Of a stretch of 64,000 nt of DNA, positions 51,273 through 60,648 are shown piece after piece (the stretch's first letter is position 1; the number at the start of each line of letters is the position of its first letter). The DNA is from Nocardia aurantia (GTDB lineage Bacteria > Actinomycetota > Actinomycetes > Mycobacteriales > Mycobacteriaceae), in the NCBI RefSeq assembly GCF_009604425.1, contig NZ_WEGI01000007.1:248001-312000 (forward strand), read 5' to 3'. The notes under the pieces are model-generated. The model saw only the letters and a program-made list of their open reading frames with translations, was not told where the DNA came from and did not search any database. The translations under genes were made by a program, and so were the position numbers.

Positions 51273-52454
51273 CTACACTGCCGAGGCCCGCAACCGGTCC
51301 AGGCGACGGACCACCGGTTCGGCGAAGCGGGCCGCGATCGGGCCGAGCACGGCCATCAGCAGCACGTAAGTGCCTGCCATGGCGGCGAATTCGGCGGGCA
51401 CCGCACCCGCCGACACCGCCAGCCCGGCGATCACGATGGAGAACTCACCGTGCGCGACAAGGGATGTCCCCGCGCGCAACCGGCCGTAGCGGGAGGCGCC
51501 CGCCCGCGCCGCGGCCCACCAGCCGGTGGCCACCTTGGTCACCACCGTGACCACGACCAGCACGCAGGCCCAGGCCAGCACCGGCGGAATACTCTTCAGG
51601 TCGGTGGACAGTCCGAACAACACGAAGAACAAGGCGGCGAACAGATCTCGCAGTGGCTCCAGCATCACGCGGGCGCTCTCGGCGGTGGTGCCGGAGATCG
51701 CGATGCCGAGCAGGAACGCGCCGACGGCCGCGGAAACCTGGAGCACCGTGGCCATTCCGGCCACCAGCAGCGCCGAACCGAGCAGGGTCAGCAGGAAGAT
51801 CTCGCGGTCGTGGCTGTCGATCAGCATGGACACGTACTTGCCGTAGCGCAGCGCGATCACCAGCACCACACTGACCGCGATCAGTGCGATCGCGACCGAC
51901 GTCGCGCCCGTGAGGAATCCGACGCCGGCCAGCACCGCGGTCAGCAGCGGCAGGTATGCCGCCATGGCCAGATCCTCGAACACCAGGATCGACAGGATGG
52001 CCGGCGTCTCCCGATTTCCCAAGCGGCCGAAGTCGTTCAGGATCTTGGCGACGATGCCCGAGGACGAGATCACCGTGACCCCGGCCATCGCGACCGCGCC
52101 GGTCAGGCCCCAGCCCAGCAGCAGCGCCACCACGACACCCGGTGTGGCATTGGCCAGCAGGTCCACCACCCCGGCCGTCCAGGACCGGCGCATGCTGGTG
52201 ACGAGTTCGTCGGCGGTGTATTCGAGCCCGAGCAGCAGCAACAGCAGCACCACGCCGATTTCGCTGGCGAGATGGATGAATTGGTCGACGTGATGCAGTT
52301 CCACCAGCCCGCCGGTGCCGAACACCAGCCCGCCGATCAGATACAACGGGATGGGCGACAAGCCGATTCGGGCCGCGAGCCGGCCGAGCAGTCCCAGCCC
52401 GAAGAACACCGCCCCCAGTTGGATGAGACCCAATGCAGTTTCGTCCGCCACCAC
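51273..52454 (-). CDS. Cation:proton antiporter (CPA2/KefB type)
   Basis: A 393-residue membrane antiporter with about 12 transmembrane segments. Family features include LSPIPLYLIGGLVFGTGG and a long series of glycine-rich helices; near the middle SILVFEDLAMAAYLPLL carries the ED pair typical of the CPA2 branch. It exchanges protons for K+ or Na+. The GTG at 52454 follows the regulatory-subunit gene by only 5 bases on the same strand, so the two form a module. It is convergent with the truncated LysR gene. Confidence 0.9.
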   Translation of the reverse strand: MVADETALGLIQLGAVFFGLGLLGRLAARIGLSPIPLYLIGGLVFGTGGLVELHHVDQFIHLASEIGVVLLLLLLGLEYTADELVTSMRRSWTAGVVDLLANATPGVVVALLLGWGLTGAVAMAGVTVISSSGIVAKILNDFGRLGNRETPAILSILVFEDLAMAAYLPLLTAVLAGVGFLTGATSVAIALIAVSVVLVIALRYGKYVSMLIDSHDREIFLLTLLGSALLVAGMATVLQVSAAVGAFLLGIAISGTTAESARVMLEPLRDLFAALFFVLFGLSTDLKSIPPVLAWACVLVVVTVVTKVATGWWAAARAGASRYGRLRAGTSLVAHGEFSIVIAGLAVSAGAVPAEFAAMAGTYVLLMAVLGPIAARFAEPVVRRLDRLRASAV

Positions 52455-52459
52455 TCGAT

Positions 52460-52972
52460 TCAGCCGTCCACCAGAATCGTCGCGGCCGCGTCGAGCCCGG
52501 CACCGGTACCCACCACGATGAGCTGATCACCGGCGACCATCGTGAAGTCCGGGCCCGGGGAGGGAATCGTCTGCCCGCCGCGCACCACCGCGACGATCGA
52601 GGCCGTGGTGCGGGTGCGCATCCGGGTGTCGCCGAGCAGACGCCCGGCGTACGGGGAACCGGTCCGGATGGACAGGTGCCGGGTGTTCACATCGTCCAGA
52701 TCGCGCTGCTCCGCGGCGAGTTGGCCGACCAGTTGCGGGGCGCCGAGCAGACCGGCCAGCGTCGCCGCCTCGGTCACCGTCATCGCGACCTGTTCGCACT
52801 CGTCCGGATTGCCCGGCCGGCTGAGGATCAGGTCGACCGTGCCGTCTTTGCGGTCCACCACGCCCACCCGCCGGCCCGACCCGGCCAGCGGGAAATCCTT
52901 GCGTACCCCGATCCCCGGCAGGGGCGTTACCTCGACATCCACACCCCCACGTTTACCGGACAAATGCGACAT
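52460..52972 (-). CDS. Antiporter regulatory subunit with TrkA-C domain
   Basis: A 170-residue cytosolic protein. Residues 1 to about 75 are a small N-terminal domain (VEVTPLPGIGVRKDFPLAGSG). The rest is a TrkA-C (RCK-C) domain that binds small ligands, seen in LGDTRMRTRTTASIVAVVRGG and PGPDFTMVAGDQLIVVGTGAG. Such proteins gate the adjacent CPA2 antiporter. It is the first gene of the pair, 95 bases past the binding-protein stop. Confidence 0.9.
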   Translation of the reverse strand: MSHLSGKRGGVDVEVTPLPGIGVRKDFPLAGSGRRVGVVDRKDGTVDLILSRPGNPDECEQVAMTVTEAATLAGLLGAPQLVGQLAAEQRDLDDVNTRHLSIRTGSPYAGRLLGDTRMRTRTTASIVAVVRGGQTIPSPGPDFTMVAGDQLIVVGTGAGLDAAATILVDG

Positions 52973-53067
52973 TCGCCAGGTCGATGCGGAGGCACGGACG
53001 TGGCCGCGGCCCGGCTCCCCCGTGGATCGGGCGGGGCCGGGCCGCGGCGAACCGGGCCGGGACCGGG

Positions 53068-54459
53068 CTATTTGACGTCGTTCAGGGTCTTGCCGACATC
53101 GGCCAGGGTCATCGGTTTGCCGAGATCCTGCTTGTACACGTACGGCTTCATGTCACAGCGGTACGGGCCGGTGTCCGGCTTGAAGGGCGCGGGCTGCCAG
53201 CCCTGCGGGGTGAGCATCTCCACGTTGAAGCATTTCGGCAGCGTGGCGGAGTTCGGGGTGAGATCCTGCGGGGCCTCCAGGCCGCCGCCGGTCCACGCCG
53301 TCTCCTTGGTCGCGGCGTCGTAGACGCACTTGCGGGTCAGCGCGTCACCGCAACTGGACGCGGCCTTGGCGAACAGTGTCCAGGCGCCGAAGGCGCGCAC
53401 CGCCGGGTAGGTGGGTTCGGCGCCGGGGGCGTACTTCTTGTACAGATCCTTCAGCTGTTTGATGGCCGGCACATCCGATTCGAGTGGGGCGGTGCCGGAG
53501 ATGTCGGCGTAGTTGCGCTGTTCGGTGGCCGAATTGCCCAGCAGCTTCAGGAAGTTCGGGTTGTAGGCGTTGCTGTTGGCGTCGATCCAGTCGAGCTTGT
53601 AGTTCATACCGGTGAGCACGTCCTCGAGCTTCGGCAGATCGACGTAGTTGCCCAGGAAGATCAGGCCTTTCACGCCCTTGCTCTTGATCGCCTGCGCGTA
53701 GGGCGTCCAATCCGTCACGCCCGCAGCGGGATACAGATCGCTGTAGACGAGAGTGGCCCCCTGAGCGGGCAGCGACTCCTGGTAGCCGCTGAGCATCGTC
53801 TTGGTGACCGGGACGTCGCCGGTGATCAGCCCGATGGCCGACGCCGACTCCGGGTACGCCTCCTTGAACAGCCAGGTGTGCGAACCGGTGTAGATGTCGA
53901 GCTTGCCGGCCGTGCTACCGCCGCCGACCTGCAGATCCGATCCGGCGTTCGCGGTCGAGACGAGCTGGGCCGGGAAGTCGGGCAGCGTGCAGTTCAACCG
54001 CTCCTTCACGCCCAGCCCGTCGAACGCCGCGCCGCCGCCGACGAGCGCGAAGTCGTCGCGGCAGGCCTCGACCATGCGCTGCCGCACCTCCATCAGCCTG
54101 GCGTCGTGCACGGTGTATCCGAGCTTCCGCCCGCCGATTCCGCCGTTGTCGTTGCACCAGGAGGTGAAAACCTTTGCGGCATCGACGAATTCGGGGTTCT
54201 TGGTGAAGCCGATATCGCTGAAGACCCCCACCTTGATATCGCCGGCCGTCACCCCCTGCGCCGAGGCGCTCGACGCCTTGCCGCCGTGGCAGATGCCCTT
54301 CAGGTCGCCGAAGTCGCCCGAGCCGCCCCCGCCGGCCGCCGAGGTCCCCCCGCCGCCCCCGGTCGCTGGGGTCTCCCCGCCACCGTCCCCGCGGCCGCAT
54401 CCCGCCGCGAGGAGCGCCACCGCCAGGAGCGCAATCAGAATTCGCCTCGGTCTCACCAT
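53068..54459 (-). CDS. ABC-type branched-chain amino acid-like binding lipoprotein
   Basis: A 463-residue periplasmic-binding-type-1 protein of the Leu/Ile/Val-binding superfamily. The signal peptide ends in a lipobox LLAAG-C at residue 21, so it should be a membrane-anchored lipoprotein. A Gly/Ser linker (residues about 24-50) precedes the binding domain, which starts IKVGVFSDIGFTKNPE. Four or more cysteines in the mature part may form disulfides. The ATG at 54459 has AAGGAG 4 bases upstream. No permease or ATPase genes adjoin it, so it is an orphan receptor or works with distant partners. Confidence 0.86.
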   Translation of the reverse strand: MVRPRRILIALLAVALLAAGCGRGDGGGETPATGGGGGTSAAGGGGSGDFGDLKGICHGGKASSASAQGVTAGDIKVGVFSDIGFTKNPEFVDAAKVFTSWCNDNGGIGGRKLGYTVHDARLMEVRQRMVEACRDDFALVGGGAAFDGLGVKERLNCTLPDFPAQLVSTANAGSDLQVGGGSTAGKLDIYTGSHTWLFKEAYPESASAIGLITGDVPVTKTMLSGYQESLPAQGATLVYSDLYPAAGVTDWTPYAQAIKSKGVKGLIFLGNYVDLPKLEDVLTGMNYKLDWIDANSNAYNPNFLKLLGNSATEQRNYADISGTAPLESDVPAIKQLKDLYKKYAPGAEPTYPAVRAFGAWTLFAKAASSCGDALTRKCVYDAATKETAWTGGGLEAPQDLTPNSATLPKCFNVEMLTPQGWQPAPFKPDTGPYRCDMKPYVYKQDLGKPMTLADVGKTLNDVK

Positions 54460-54734
54460 CGTTCTCCTTGTTCGAGGCCGCACTTGGAGAGCGATCGTGT
54501 CACAGACGGGAACCGGAGCTATCGAAATCAGAGAACTCTTTTAGCATTTCTTGGAAATAGTATGTCCGAGTCTTGCCCGAAATGCCGGAGAAAATTTCAC
54601 GGTGAGGTCCGCACAGAGAACCCGGCACTTCGGTCCATTCGACCCGGACGGGCCGGAAACAAATCCGCCCGGAATCTCCGGAACAATCGCGAAAGGCGGG
54701 GAACTGCGGTTTCGTACGGTAGTCTTCCGAACTC

Positions 54735-57026
54735 GTGGTCGCAGGTGCCGCGCCGAAGCCGCGCAACGACGTGCACGTGTGGGGTTGGGTGACCGCCGTC
54801 GGCGTGGCCGTCGGCTATCTCTCCGTCCTGCTGGCGAATCCGCGCCATTTCTACACCGACGACACCGAGGCCCAGTACGGGCCGATGTGGGTGATGCTCG
54901 GGCGGCAGTTACGGGAGGGCCGATTCCCCGTGCTGGTGCCGTGGGAATGGATGTCGGGCAACTATTCGATGGAGGAGGCCGGACTCTACAACCCACCCCA
55001 GTTGCTCGTCGATCTGATCGCGCCGTCGGTGGACAACCTCGCGCTGTACGCGACGGTCGTCAAATTGCTCTTCTCGATCGTCGCCGCGCTCGGTGTGTTC
55101 CGGATCTGCCTGGCCTACGGCGCCCGGGCGCCGTGGTCGGCGGTGGCGGCGGTCGCGTTCCCGTTGTCGGGCTGGTTCCTGTTCTTCGACGAGGCCAGCT
55201 GGATGACCTCACTGACCGGCACCGCGTGGATGCTGCACGCCTGGGCGTCGGCGGTGCGATACACCCGCGGCCGGGGCGGGCCGGTGAGCGTCTTCGTCTA
55301 CCTCTACCTGGCCATCTCGGTGCAATACGTGTTCCCGGCGGCGGAGGCGGGACTGATGATCGTCGCGGTCGCCGTCGGCGAGGTGGTGCACCTGCGCGAC
55401 CGGTGGCCGTCGCTGCGGCTCGTTCTGGTCGCCGGGTGCGCCGGGCTGGCGGGGCTGGAAACCTATCTGCCCGGCATGCTCTCGTCGCCCGCGACGTGGC
55501 GCGGCAACGAGCGGATCGTCAACGACACGTTCCTGGACGTGCCCTGGTCGGAATCGCTGAACGCCAGCCTGCCCAGCACGATGCCCGCCTTCGACGGCTG
55601 GTGGGGATATGTGCAGCCGATGCCGATGGTGTACATCGCCTGGTTCGCCGTGCCACTGCTGGCGTTCGTGGACTGGCGGGCGGCGCGGGCGATCGCCCGC
55701 GAACTGACCGGTGCGCTGTTGTTCGGTGCGGCGGTGCTGATGTGGACCGCGGGGCCCGGGTACATCGGGCCGCTGCGCTGGCCGGGCCGGGTGCTGCCGA
55801 TGCTGGCGGTATCGGCGCTGGTGCTGGTGTGCGTGCTGCTGAGCCGCTGCGGCGCCTTCACCGACCCACGCCGCCGCGGGCTCGCCGCCGGACTGCTGAT
55901 CGCGCTGATGTTCGTCCGATCCACCTCGGCCGCACCGCAATACGTGGTGCGGCACCTGATCGCCGCGATCCTGGTCGGTGTGCTGGTGGCGGTGACGGTG
56001 TGGCTGGTACGGCGGCGCGGGGTGCCGGCCGCGTGCGCGCTGGCGATCGTGGTGATGTTCCCGATCGCCTACGAGCAGGTGCGCGATCAGGGTCCGACGC
56101 CGATGTCGTACCACTTCCCCGGCCGCCGTTCCGAGATGACCGCCGCCTTCCCGCCGTTCGAGGGCGTGACCCTGCAACTCGGTGACCGGGCACTGGTCCC
56201 GCCCGCGGACCAGGGTGGCGACCGGGCCTGGGCCTCACTGGCTTTCGGCAACTACGCGAAGAACATGGGCCTGAACTACGTCAACGCCTACACCCCGATC
56301 GGGCACGCCGCCTTCAGCGCGCTGCTGTGCATGGGCTGGGACGGCAGCACCTGCCCGGACGCCTACCGCCGGGCGTTCGACATCGAGCCGAGCACCGGGC
56401 GGCCGATCGTGGACCTGATGAAGGTCGATCGGGTGGTGTTGCAACGGGCCCAATATCCCGGCGCCGCGGATCATCCCGCACCACGCGGCTGGCGCTGGGT
56501 CGACTACCCGGGCCACGATCGCTACATCTGGGTACTCGAACGCGCGGGTGGGCCCGTCTCGGCCAGGAACGGATTCGTCGCGGACACCCGGAACGTCACC
56601 GCCGCCGTGATCGACCGTGACGCCGTCACCAGCCGCCTGCGGGTGACCTCGGTGCACGGCGGGCGGATCGTATTCTCCCGGCTGGCCTGGCCCGGGTACC
56701 GCGCGGCCCTCGGCGACCGCGAACTGCCGATCCGGACGATCGCGAAAACCTTCGTCGCCGTTGATGTTCCGGCGGGCACCCGGAACTCCGAACTGGTGCT
56801 GAGCTGGCGACCGCCCGGCTGGCACGCGGGCATCGGCGCCGCGCTCGCGGGGCTGCTCGGGCTCGTGGCACTGCAATGGTTCCATCGGCGCCGGCTCCGG
56901 GCCCCGGAACCGGGTCCCGGCCTCCCGGTGGTGGCACCGGAGCCGGAACCCGCTCCGGCACTGCGGGTTCGGCTGCCACGCGCGGTCGCGGAGGAACTCG
57001 TCGGCGCCGACGGGGACCTCCGGTAG
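54735..57026 (+). CDS. Large polytopic membrane protein, GT-C glycosyltransferase-like
   Basis: A 763-residue protein with about ten or more transmembrane helices in the first 430 residues and a soluble domain in the last 300. Just after the first helix lies YTDDTEAQYGPMWVMLGRQL, an acidic pair in the first external loop like the catalytic acid of GT-C glycosyltransferases that use polyprenyl-phosphate sugars. The second part (residues about 440-690) has a beta-sandwich look with a final helix and a Pro-rich tail. Specificity is not predictable. The start is a GTG at 54735. Confidence 0.75.
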   Translation: MVAGAAPKPRNDVHVWGWVTAVGVAVGYLSVLLANPRHFYTDDTEAQYGPMWVMLGRQLREGRFPVLVPWEWMSGNYSMEEAGLYNPPQLLVDLIAPSVDNLALYATVVKLLFSIVAALGVFRICLAYGARAPWSAVAAVAFPLSGWFLFFDEASWMTSLTGTAWMLHAWASAVRYTRGRGGPVSVFVYLYLAISVQYVFPAAEAGLMIVAVAVGEVVHLRDRWPSLRLVLVAGCAGLAGLETYLPGMLSSPATWRGNERIVNDTFLDVPWSESLNASLPSTMPAFDGWWGYVQPMPMVYIAWFAVPLLAFVDWRAARAIARELTGALLFGAAVLMWTAGPGYIGPLRWPGRVLPMLAVSALVLVCVLLSRCGAFTDPRRRGLAAGLLIALMFVRSTSAAPQYVVRHLIAAILVGVLVAVTVWLVRRRGVPAACALAIVVMFPIAYEQVRDQGPTPMSYHFPGRRSEMTAAFPPFEGVTLQLGDRALVPPADQGGDRAWASLAFGNYAKNMGLNYVNAYTPIGHAAFSALLCMGWDGSTCPDAYRRAFDIEPSTGRPIVDLMKVDRVVLQRAQYPGAADHPAPRGWRWVDYPGHDRYIWVLERAGGPVSARNGFVADTRNVTAAVIDRDAVTSRLRVTSVHGGRIVFSRLAWPGYRAALGDRELPIRTIAKTFVAVDVPAGTRNSELVLSWRPPGWHAGIGAALAGLLGLVALQWFHRRRLRAPEPGPGLPVVAPEPEPAPALRVRLPRAVAEELVGADGDLR

Positions 57027-57035
57027 CCGCTTCGT

Positions 57036-57689
57036 TCAGCCGAAGGCGTTGCGGGACAGATGTTCCTGGGCGAGCCGGCGCAGCGCGGCGAGCACGGTGT
57101 CGCCGAGAACCGTGCCGACGATGACGTATTCGACGGTCTGCTCCACCGACGGCTGCCGGGCGACCACGGCCACATCGACCGCGGCGACCCGTTCCACCGC
57201 CTCGGCGTATTCGTCCAGCGCGCCGACGAAGTCGTCGTGACCGAGTTGCCGCAGGGTGGCGCACACCTCGACCAGGGTGGCGCGGGCCGGGTTCTCCTCG
57301 AACACCTGCCAGCCGCGCCGGGCCAGCAGTTCGTCGACCGCGGCACGGGCGACCGGATCGCCGCCGGGCCCGGCGGTACGACGGAGATCGAGCGCGTACT
57401 GCGCCTTGCCGACCGCCTGCCAGGTGGAAAGGTCACCCCCGTCCAGGACTTCGAGCACCCGCGCGGCATCGGTGATCGACATGCCGCCGATCTCGATGAG
57501 CGCGCGGACCAGGCGCAGCCGGCGGGCATGGGCGGGGCCGTAGTCGACCTGATTCGCGTGCGTGCGTTCGCCGGGTGGTAGCAGGCCCGCCCGCACGTAG
57601 TACTTGATCGTCGCGGCCGACACCCCCGTGGTGCGACTGAGTTCCGCGATGCGCAACAGACCTCCCGGACGGCGGTTGACAGGTGACAT
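57036..57689 (-). CDS. MerR-family transcriptional regulator
   Basis: A 217-residue MerR-like activator/repressor. The winged helix at residues about 12-75 has LLRIAELSRTTGVSAATIKYYVRAGLLPPGE. A helical effector domain follows with no cysteine cluster, so a metal sensor of the classic type is unlikely. The ATG at 57689 is used. Two TATCGATA palindromes lie between it and the plus-strand membrane protein gene, 19 and 36 bases from its start. Confidence 0.88.
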   Translation of the reverse strand: MSPVNRRPGGLLRIAELSRTTGVSAATIKYYVRAGLLPPGERTHANQVDYGPAHARRLRLVRALIEIGGMSITDAARVLEVLDGGDLSTWQAVGKAQYALDLRRTAGPGGDPVARAAVDELLARRGWQVFEENPARATLVEVCATLRQLGHDDFVGALDEYAEAVERVAAVDVAVVARQPSVEQTVEYVIVGTVLGDTVLAALRRLAQEHLSRNAFG

Positions 57690-57707
57690 CGAGTCTATGA
57701 CACTCAG

Positions 57708-57733
57708 TTATCGATAGTTCTACTATCGATAGT
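57708..57733. promoter_or_regulatory. Two TATCGATA palindromes, MerR operator
   Basis: ACTATCGATAGT at 57722-57733 is a perfect 12-bp palindrome and TTATCGATAG at 57708-57717 shares its TATCGATA core. The cores are 16 bp apart, so the dimer sites lie on different faces. The region is the whole divergent gap between the MerR gene and the membrane protein gene. MerR regulation is inferred. Confidence 0.75.
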
Positions 57734-57768
57734 CACGTTTCCACCTTGCCTCGGGAAGCAGGTGCACC

Positions 57769-58743
57769 ATGACCGATTCCGCTCTCACCGTCCCCGACCG
57801 CTCGCGCTGGTGGCGCGGGCACACCCCGCTGATGTGGCTCGCGGCGGCGATGGCCGCGCTGGTGGTCGTCTCCCTGATCGGGACGGTCGCCGACCATCGC
57901 ACGCTGACCGGGCTGCCGATCTGGGACAAATCCGTGAAATTCGCACTGTCCGTGGCGATCTACGCCGTCACCTGGGCCTGGCTGCTGGCCGGCGCGCGGC
58001 GCCGGTACCGGCTCGCCTGGTGGGCGGCCACCGTCGCGGCGGCCGGGCTGGCGCTGGAGATGGTCGTCATCGTCGGCCAGATCGTGCGGGGCACCACAAG
58101 CCATTTCAACAACACCACCGCGTTCGACGGGATGCTGTTCGACATCATGGGCGCGTCCATCGTCGTCGTCTGGGTCGCGACACTGGTCGCCTCGATCGCG
58201 GTGGCGGCCGACCCGGCCGCCGACCGGGCGCGCGCGGCCGCGGTGCGCTGGGGTACGGTGCTGTCCCTGGTCGGGATGGCGCTGGCATTCCTGATGTTCC
58301 TGCCGGCGCGCGGGGAGCCGCGGCCGCCCTCGATCTCCGGCGCGCACACCGTCGACGCACCCGACGGCGGGCCGGGCCTGCCGTTCCTCGGCTGGAGCAC
58401 CGCACACGGCGATCTGCGTATCCCGCACTTCGTCGGAATCCATGCGCTGCAAGTGATTCCACTGCTGCTGGCGGCGGCCGAGGTTCTCGCCACGCGCATT
58501 CCGGCACTGCGGACGGCGGCGGTACGCACCCGGCTGGTCACGGTGGCGGGGGCGGGCTACACGGCGATGCTCGCGCTGCTGACCTGGCAGGCGATGCGGG
58601 GGCAGTCGATCGCGCACCCCGATCGGTGGACCTGGGCGGCCGCCGCGCTGATCCTGGCGCTCGCCGGCGCGGGCGTCGTGCGTGCGCTGCGCGCACCCCG
58701 CGCTGCCGCGGATCCGGCTGCGGCGGCGGGGTTCCCGGTATGA
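57769..58743 (+). CDS. Polytopic membrane protein of unknown function
   Basis: A 324-residue protein with about eight transmembrane segments. Stretches such as WLAAAMAALVVVSLIGTV and ALSVAIYAVTWAWLLAGA start the chain. It contains a segment HFVGIHALQVIPLLLAAAEVLA with two histidines in or near helices. I do not recognise the family. The ATG at 57769 has AGCAGG about 8 bases upstream. It overlaps the next gene by four bases (ATGA) and shares the MerR-operator promoter, so it is co-expressed with the ABA4-like protein. Confidence 0.8.
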   Translation: MTDSALTVPDRSRWWRGHTPLMWLAAAMAALVVVSLIGTVADHRTLTGLPIWDKSVKFALSVAIYAVTWAWLLAGARRRYRLAWWAATVAAAGLALEMVVIVGQIVRGTTSHFNNTTAFDGMLFDIMGASIVVVWVATLVASIAVAADPAADRARAAAVRWGTVLSLVGMALAFLMFLPARGEPRPPSISGAHTVDAPDGGPGLPFLGWSTAHGDLRIPHFVGIHALQVIPLLLAAAEVLATRIPALRTAAVRTRLVTVAGAGYTAMLALLTWQAMRGQSIAHPDRWTWAAAALILALAGAGVVRALRAPRAAADPAAAAGFPV

Positions 58744-59195
58744 CGCAGACGCTGTTCACCGTGTCGTTCTGGTTCGCCGCGCCGTTCTGGGCGGTGATGA
58801 TCCTCGCGCCGGCGTGGCGGCGCACCGGGTGGCTGGTCTCGTCTCCGCTGATCTGCCTGCCGCCGCTGCTGATCTACATCATCCTGATGACACCGCATCT
58901 CGGACAGTTCTTCTCCGTGCTGACCCGGCCCGATCTGGCGGCATTGCAGGAATTGCTCGCGACCGCTCCGGGGGCGGCGGCGATCTGGGCGCACCTGGTC
59001 GGCTTCGATCTGCTGCTCGGCCGGTGGATGTATCTGGACAGCCGGCAGCGCGGGATATCGCCGATCCTGGTGTCGCCCATCCTGTTCGTGACGATCTTCT
59101 TCTCCGCGATCGGCGTGCTGGTCTATCTGCTGCTGCGGACGGGGTATCGGCCGCCGGTCGCACCGGCCGCCGAACGGACGCCCGTCGCGGGCTGA
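58740..59195 (+). CDS. ABA4-like membrane protein (DUF4281)
   Basis: A 151-residue membrane protein with about four transmembrane helices. The motif HLVGFDLLLGRWMYLDSRQRGI around residues 80-101 is the signature of the ABA4-like family; in plants the namesake is needed for neoxanthin synthesis. Bacterial members are often near carotenoid genes, though none was seen here. The ATG overlaps the previous stop (ATGA), so the two membrane proteins are coupled. Confidence 0.85.
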   Translation: MTQTLFTVSFWFAAPFWAVMILAPAWRRTGWLVSSPLICLPPLLIYIILMTPHLGQFFSVLTRPDLAALQELLATAPGAAAIWAHLVGFDLLLGRWMYLDSRQRGISPILVSPILFVTIFFSAIGVLVYLLLRTGYRPPVAPAAERTPVAG

Positions 59196-59244
59196 CCCCG
59201 ACGGCGCCCGGCCTCCGCCGCTCGCGTGACCGGGTGCCACCCGG

Positions 59245-60648
59245 TCACGTGGATGGCCGGGCGACGGTGAGCGTCGCGACGGTGCCGCCACCGGGGGCGG
59301 GCTCCAGAGTGGCTGTGCCGCCGTGGATTCCGGCGACCCAGCGGACGATCGACAATCCGATGCCGTGGCCGGTACGCGAGGCGGTGGCGCCGCGATCGAA
59401 CGGATCCGGCAGGGCGGGATCGAGTCCCGGCCCGTGATCGCGGACCGTGATCCGGCCACCGGTGAGCTCGGATTCCGGAGCGGCCGGCGGCTCGGTCCCG
59501 CTCGGTTCGGGCTGGCCGGGCGGTCCGGAAATTATTGTGGCGCCGATGATTCGGTCCGCAACTGGGACGCCGGCCGCGGCTCGGTGGCGGGCGATCGGCC
59601 CGGGCTCCGCGGTCACCGACACTTCCACTGCGCCGTCACCGTGGACCAGGGCGTTGTCGACGAGATTGCGGATCGCCAGCGACAGGAGCTCCGGATCCGC
59701 CTTTACCACAACCGGTTCCGCGGTCAACCGGATGCCGGCGGCGGGGAAGTCGGCGATCACGCCCTCCACCAGCTGGTCCAGGCGCAGGGGTAGCCGTTCC
59801 GGTTCCGCCACACCGGTTTCCGTGCGGGCACGGGCCAGCAGGCCGGCGACGAGGCGGGTCATGCGGTCGGTGAGGCGGCGGACGTCGGTGAGAGCGGTGC
59901 GTTCGTTGCCCGCGTCGCGCAGGCCCGCGTCGGTGCGCAGGCGCAGCGCCGCGAGCGGGGTGCGCAGTTCGTGGGCGGCGTCGCCGAGGAAACGCTCCTG
60001 TTCGTCGAGCAGGCGCAGCGCGGACCGCATGCTGATCCCGGACAGCAGATGTCCGGCGAGGGCGGCCAGCGCCAGCAGGGTGGCGCCGCCGATCTCCAAG
60101 GCCAGCACCAGGTTCCGGTGTTCGTGCGCGGACGGGCCGGGATCGTCGGCGGTGACCACGACCGCGCCGACGGTGGAATCGTCGGTCCACACCGGCACAC
60201 CGGCCAGACGGGCCGTGCGGCCGGTGCTGTCGGCACGGGTCGCGGCGACCGAATCCTCCTCGGCGGCAACCTGATCGGCGACCGCCCGCAGCGCGTCCGG
60301 TGGGGGCGATCCGGCCCGGCGGTGCGCGAAGACCTCGCGCCAGGGCCCGTTGCCGTCGCGGGCCAGGATGACGATCGCGACCGTGTCCTGCACGAGATCG
60401 TCGTCGCGCACCGCCTCCAGGTCGACGGCGCCGTCGTCACCCCAGGTCACCTCGCGGGCCAGGCCACTGGCATAGCGATCGAGGCGGTCGTCGAGGGCGC
60501 GATGGCGGGACTGCGCGTCGACGGTGCCGGCGAAGGCGCCGAGCGCGATCAGGCAGATCGCCGTGATCGCGGTGAACAGCCCGGTCAGCACCCGGCGGGC
60601 GCGGCGCAGCCGGGCGACCGCGGGCCGTGGATCGGAGCGGGCGCTCAC
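59245..60648 (-). CDS. Sensor histidine kinase
   Basis: A 467-residue membrane kinase. A first membrane helix near residues 20-40 (VLTGLFTAITAICLIALGAF) is followed by an extracytoplasmic domain to about residue 165, a second helix (NLVLALEIGGATLLALAALAG), and the HisKA domain with FLGDAAHELRTPLAALRLR. The ATP domain has the N-box LAIRNLVDNALVHGDG, the G-boxes DHGPGLDP and TGHGIGLSIV. About 45 residues of low-complexity sequence separate the N-box from the first G-box. The GTG at 60648 overlaps the regulator's stop (GTGA). It phosphorylates the response regulator encoded just before it. Confidence 0.92.
   Translation of the reverse strand: MSARSDPRPAVARLRRARRVLTGLFTAITAICLIALGAFAGTVDAQSRHRALDDRLDRYASGLAREVTWGDDGAVDLEAVRDDDLVQDTVAIVILARDGNGPWREVFAHRRAGSPPPDALRAVADQVAAEEDSVAATRADSTGRTARLAGVPVWTDDSTVGAVVVTADDPGPSAHEHRNLVLALEIGGATLLALAALAGHLLSGISMRSALRLLDEQERFLGDAAHELRTPLAALRLRTDAGLRDAGNERTALTDVRRLTDRMTRLVAGLLARARTETGVAEPERLPLRLDQLVEGVIADFPAAGIRLTAEPVVVKADPELLSLAIRNLVDNALVHGDGAVEVSVTAEPGPIARHRAAAGVPVADRIIGATIISGPPGQPEPSGTEPPAAPESELTGGRITVRDHGPGLDPALPDPFDRGATASRTGHGIGLSIVRWVAGIHGGTATLEPAPGGGTVATLTVARPST

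Noticed and set aside
57676..57701. TTGACA with a TATGAC-like -10 upstream of the membrane protein operon
   Set aside because: The spacing is only 14 bp and the -35 lies inside the MerR gene, so I could not support it as the promoter.
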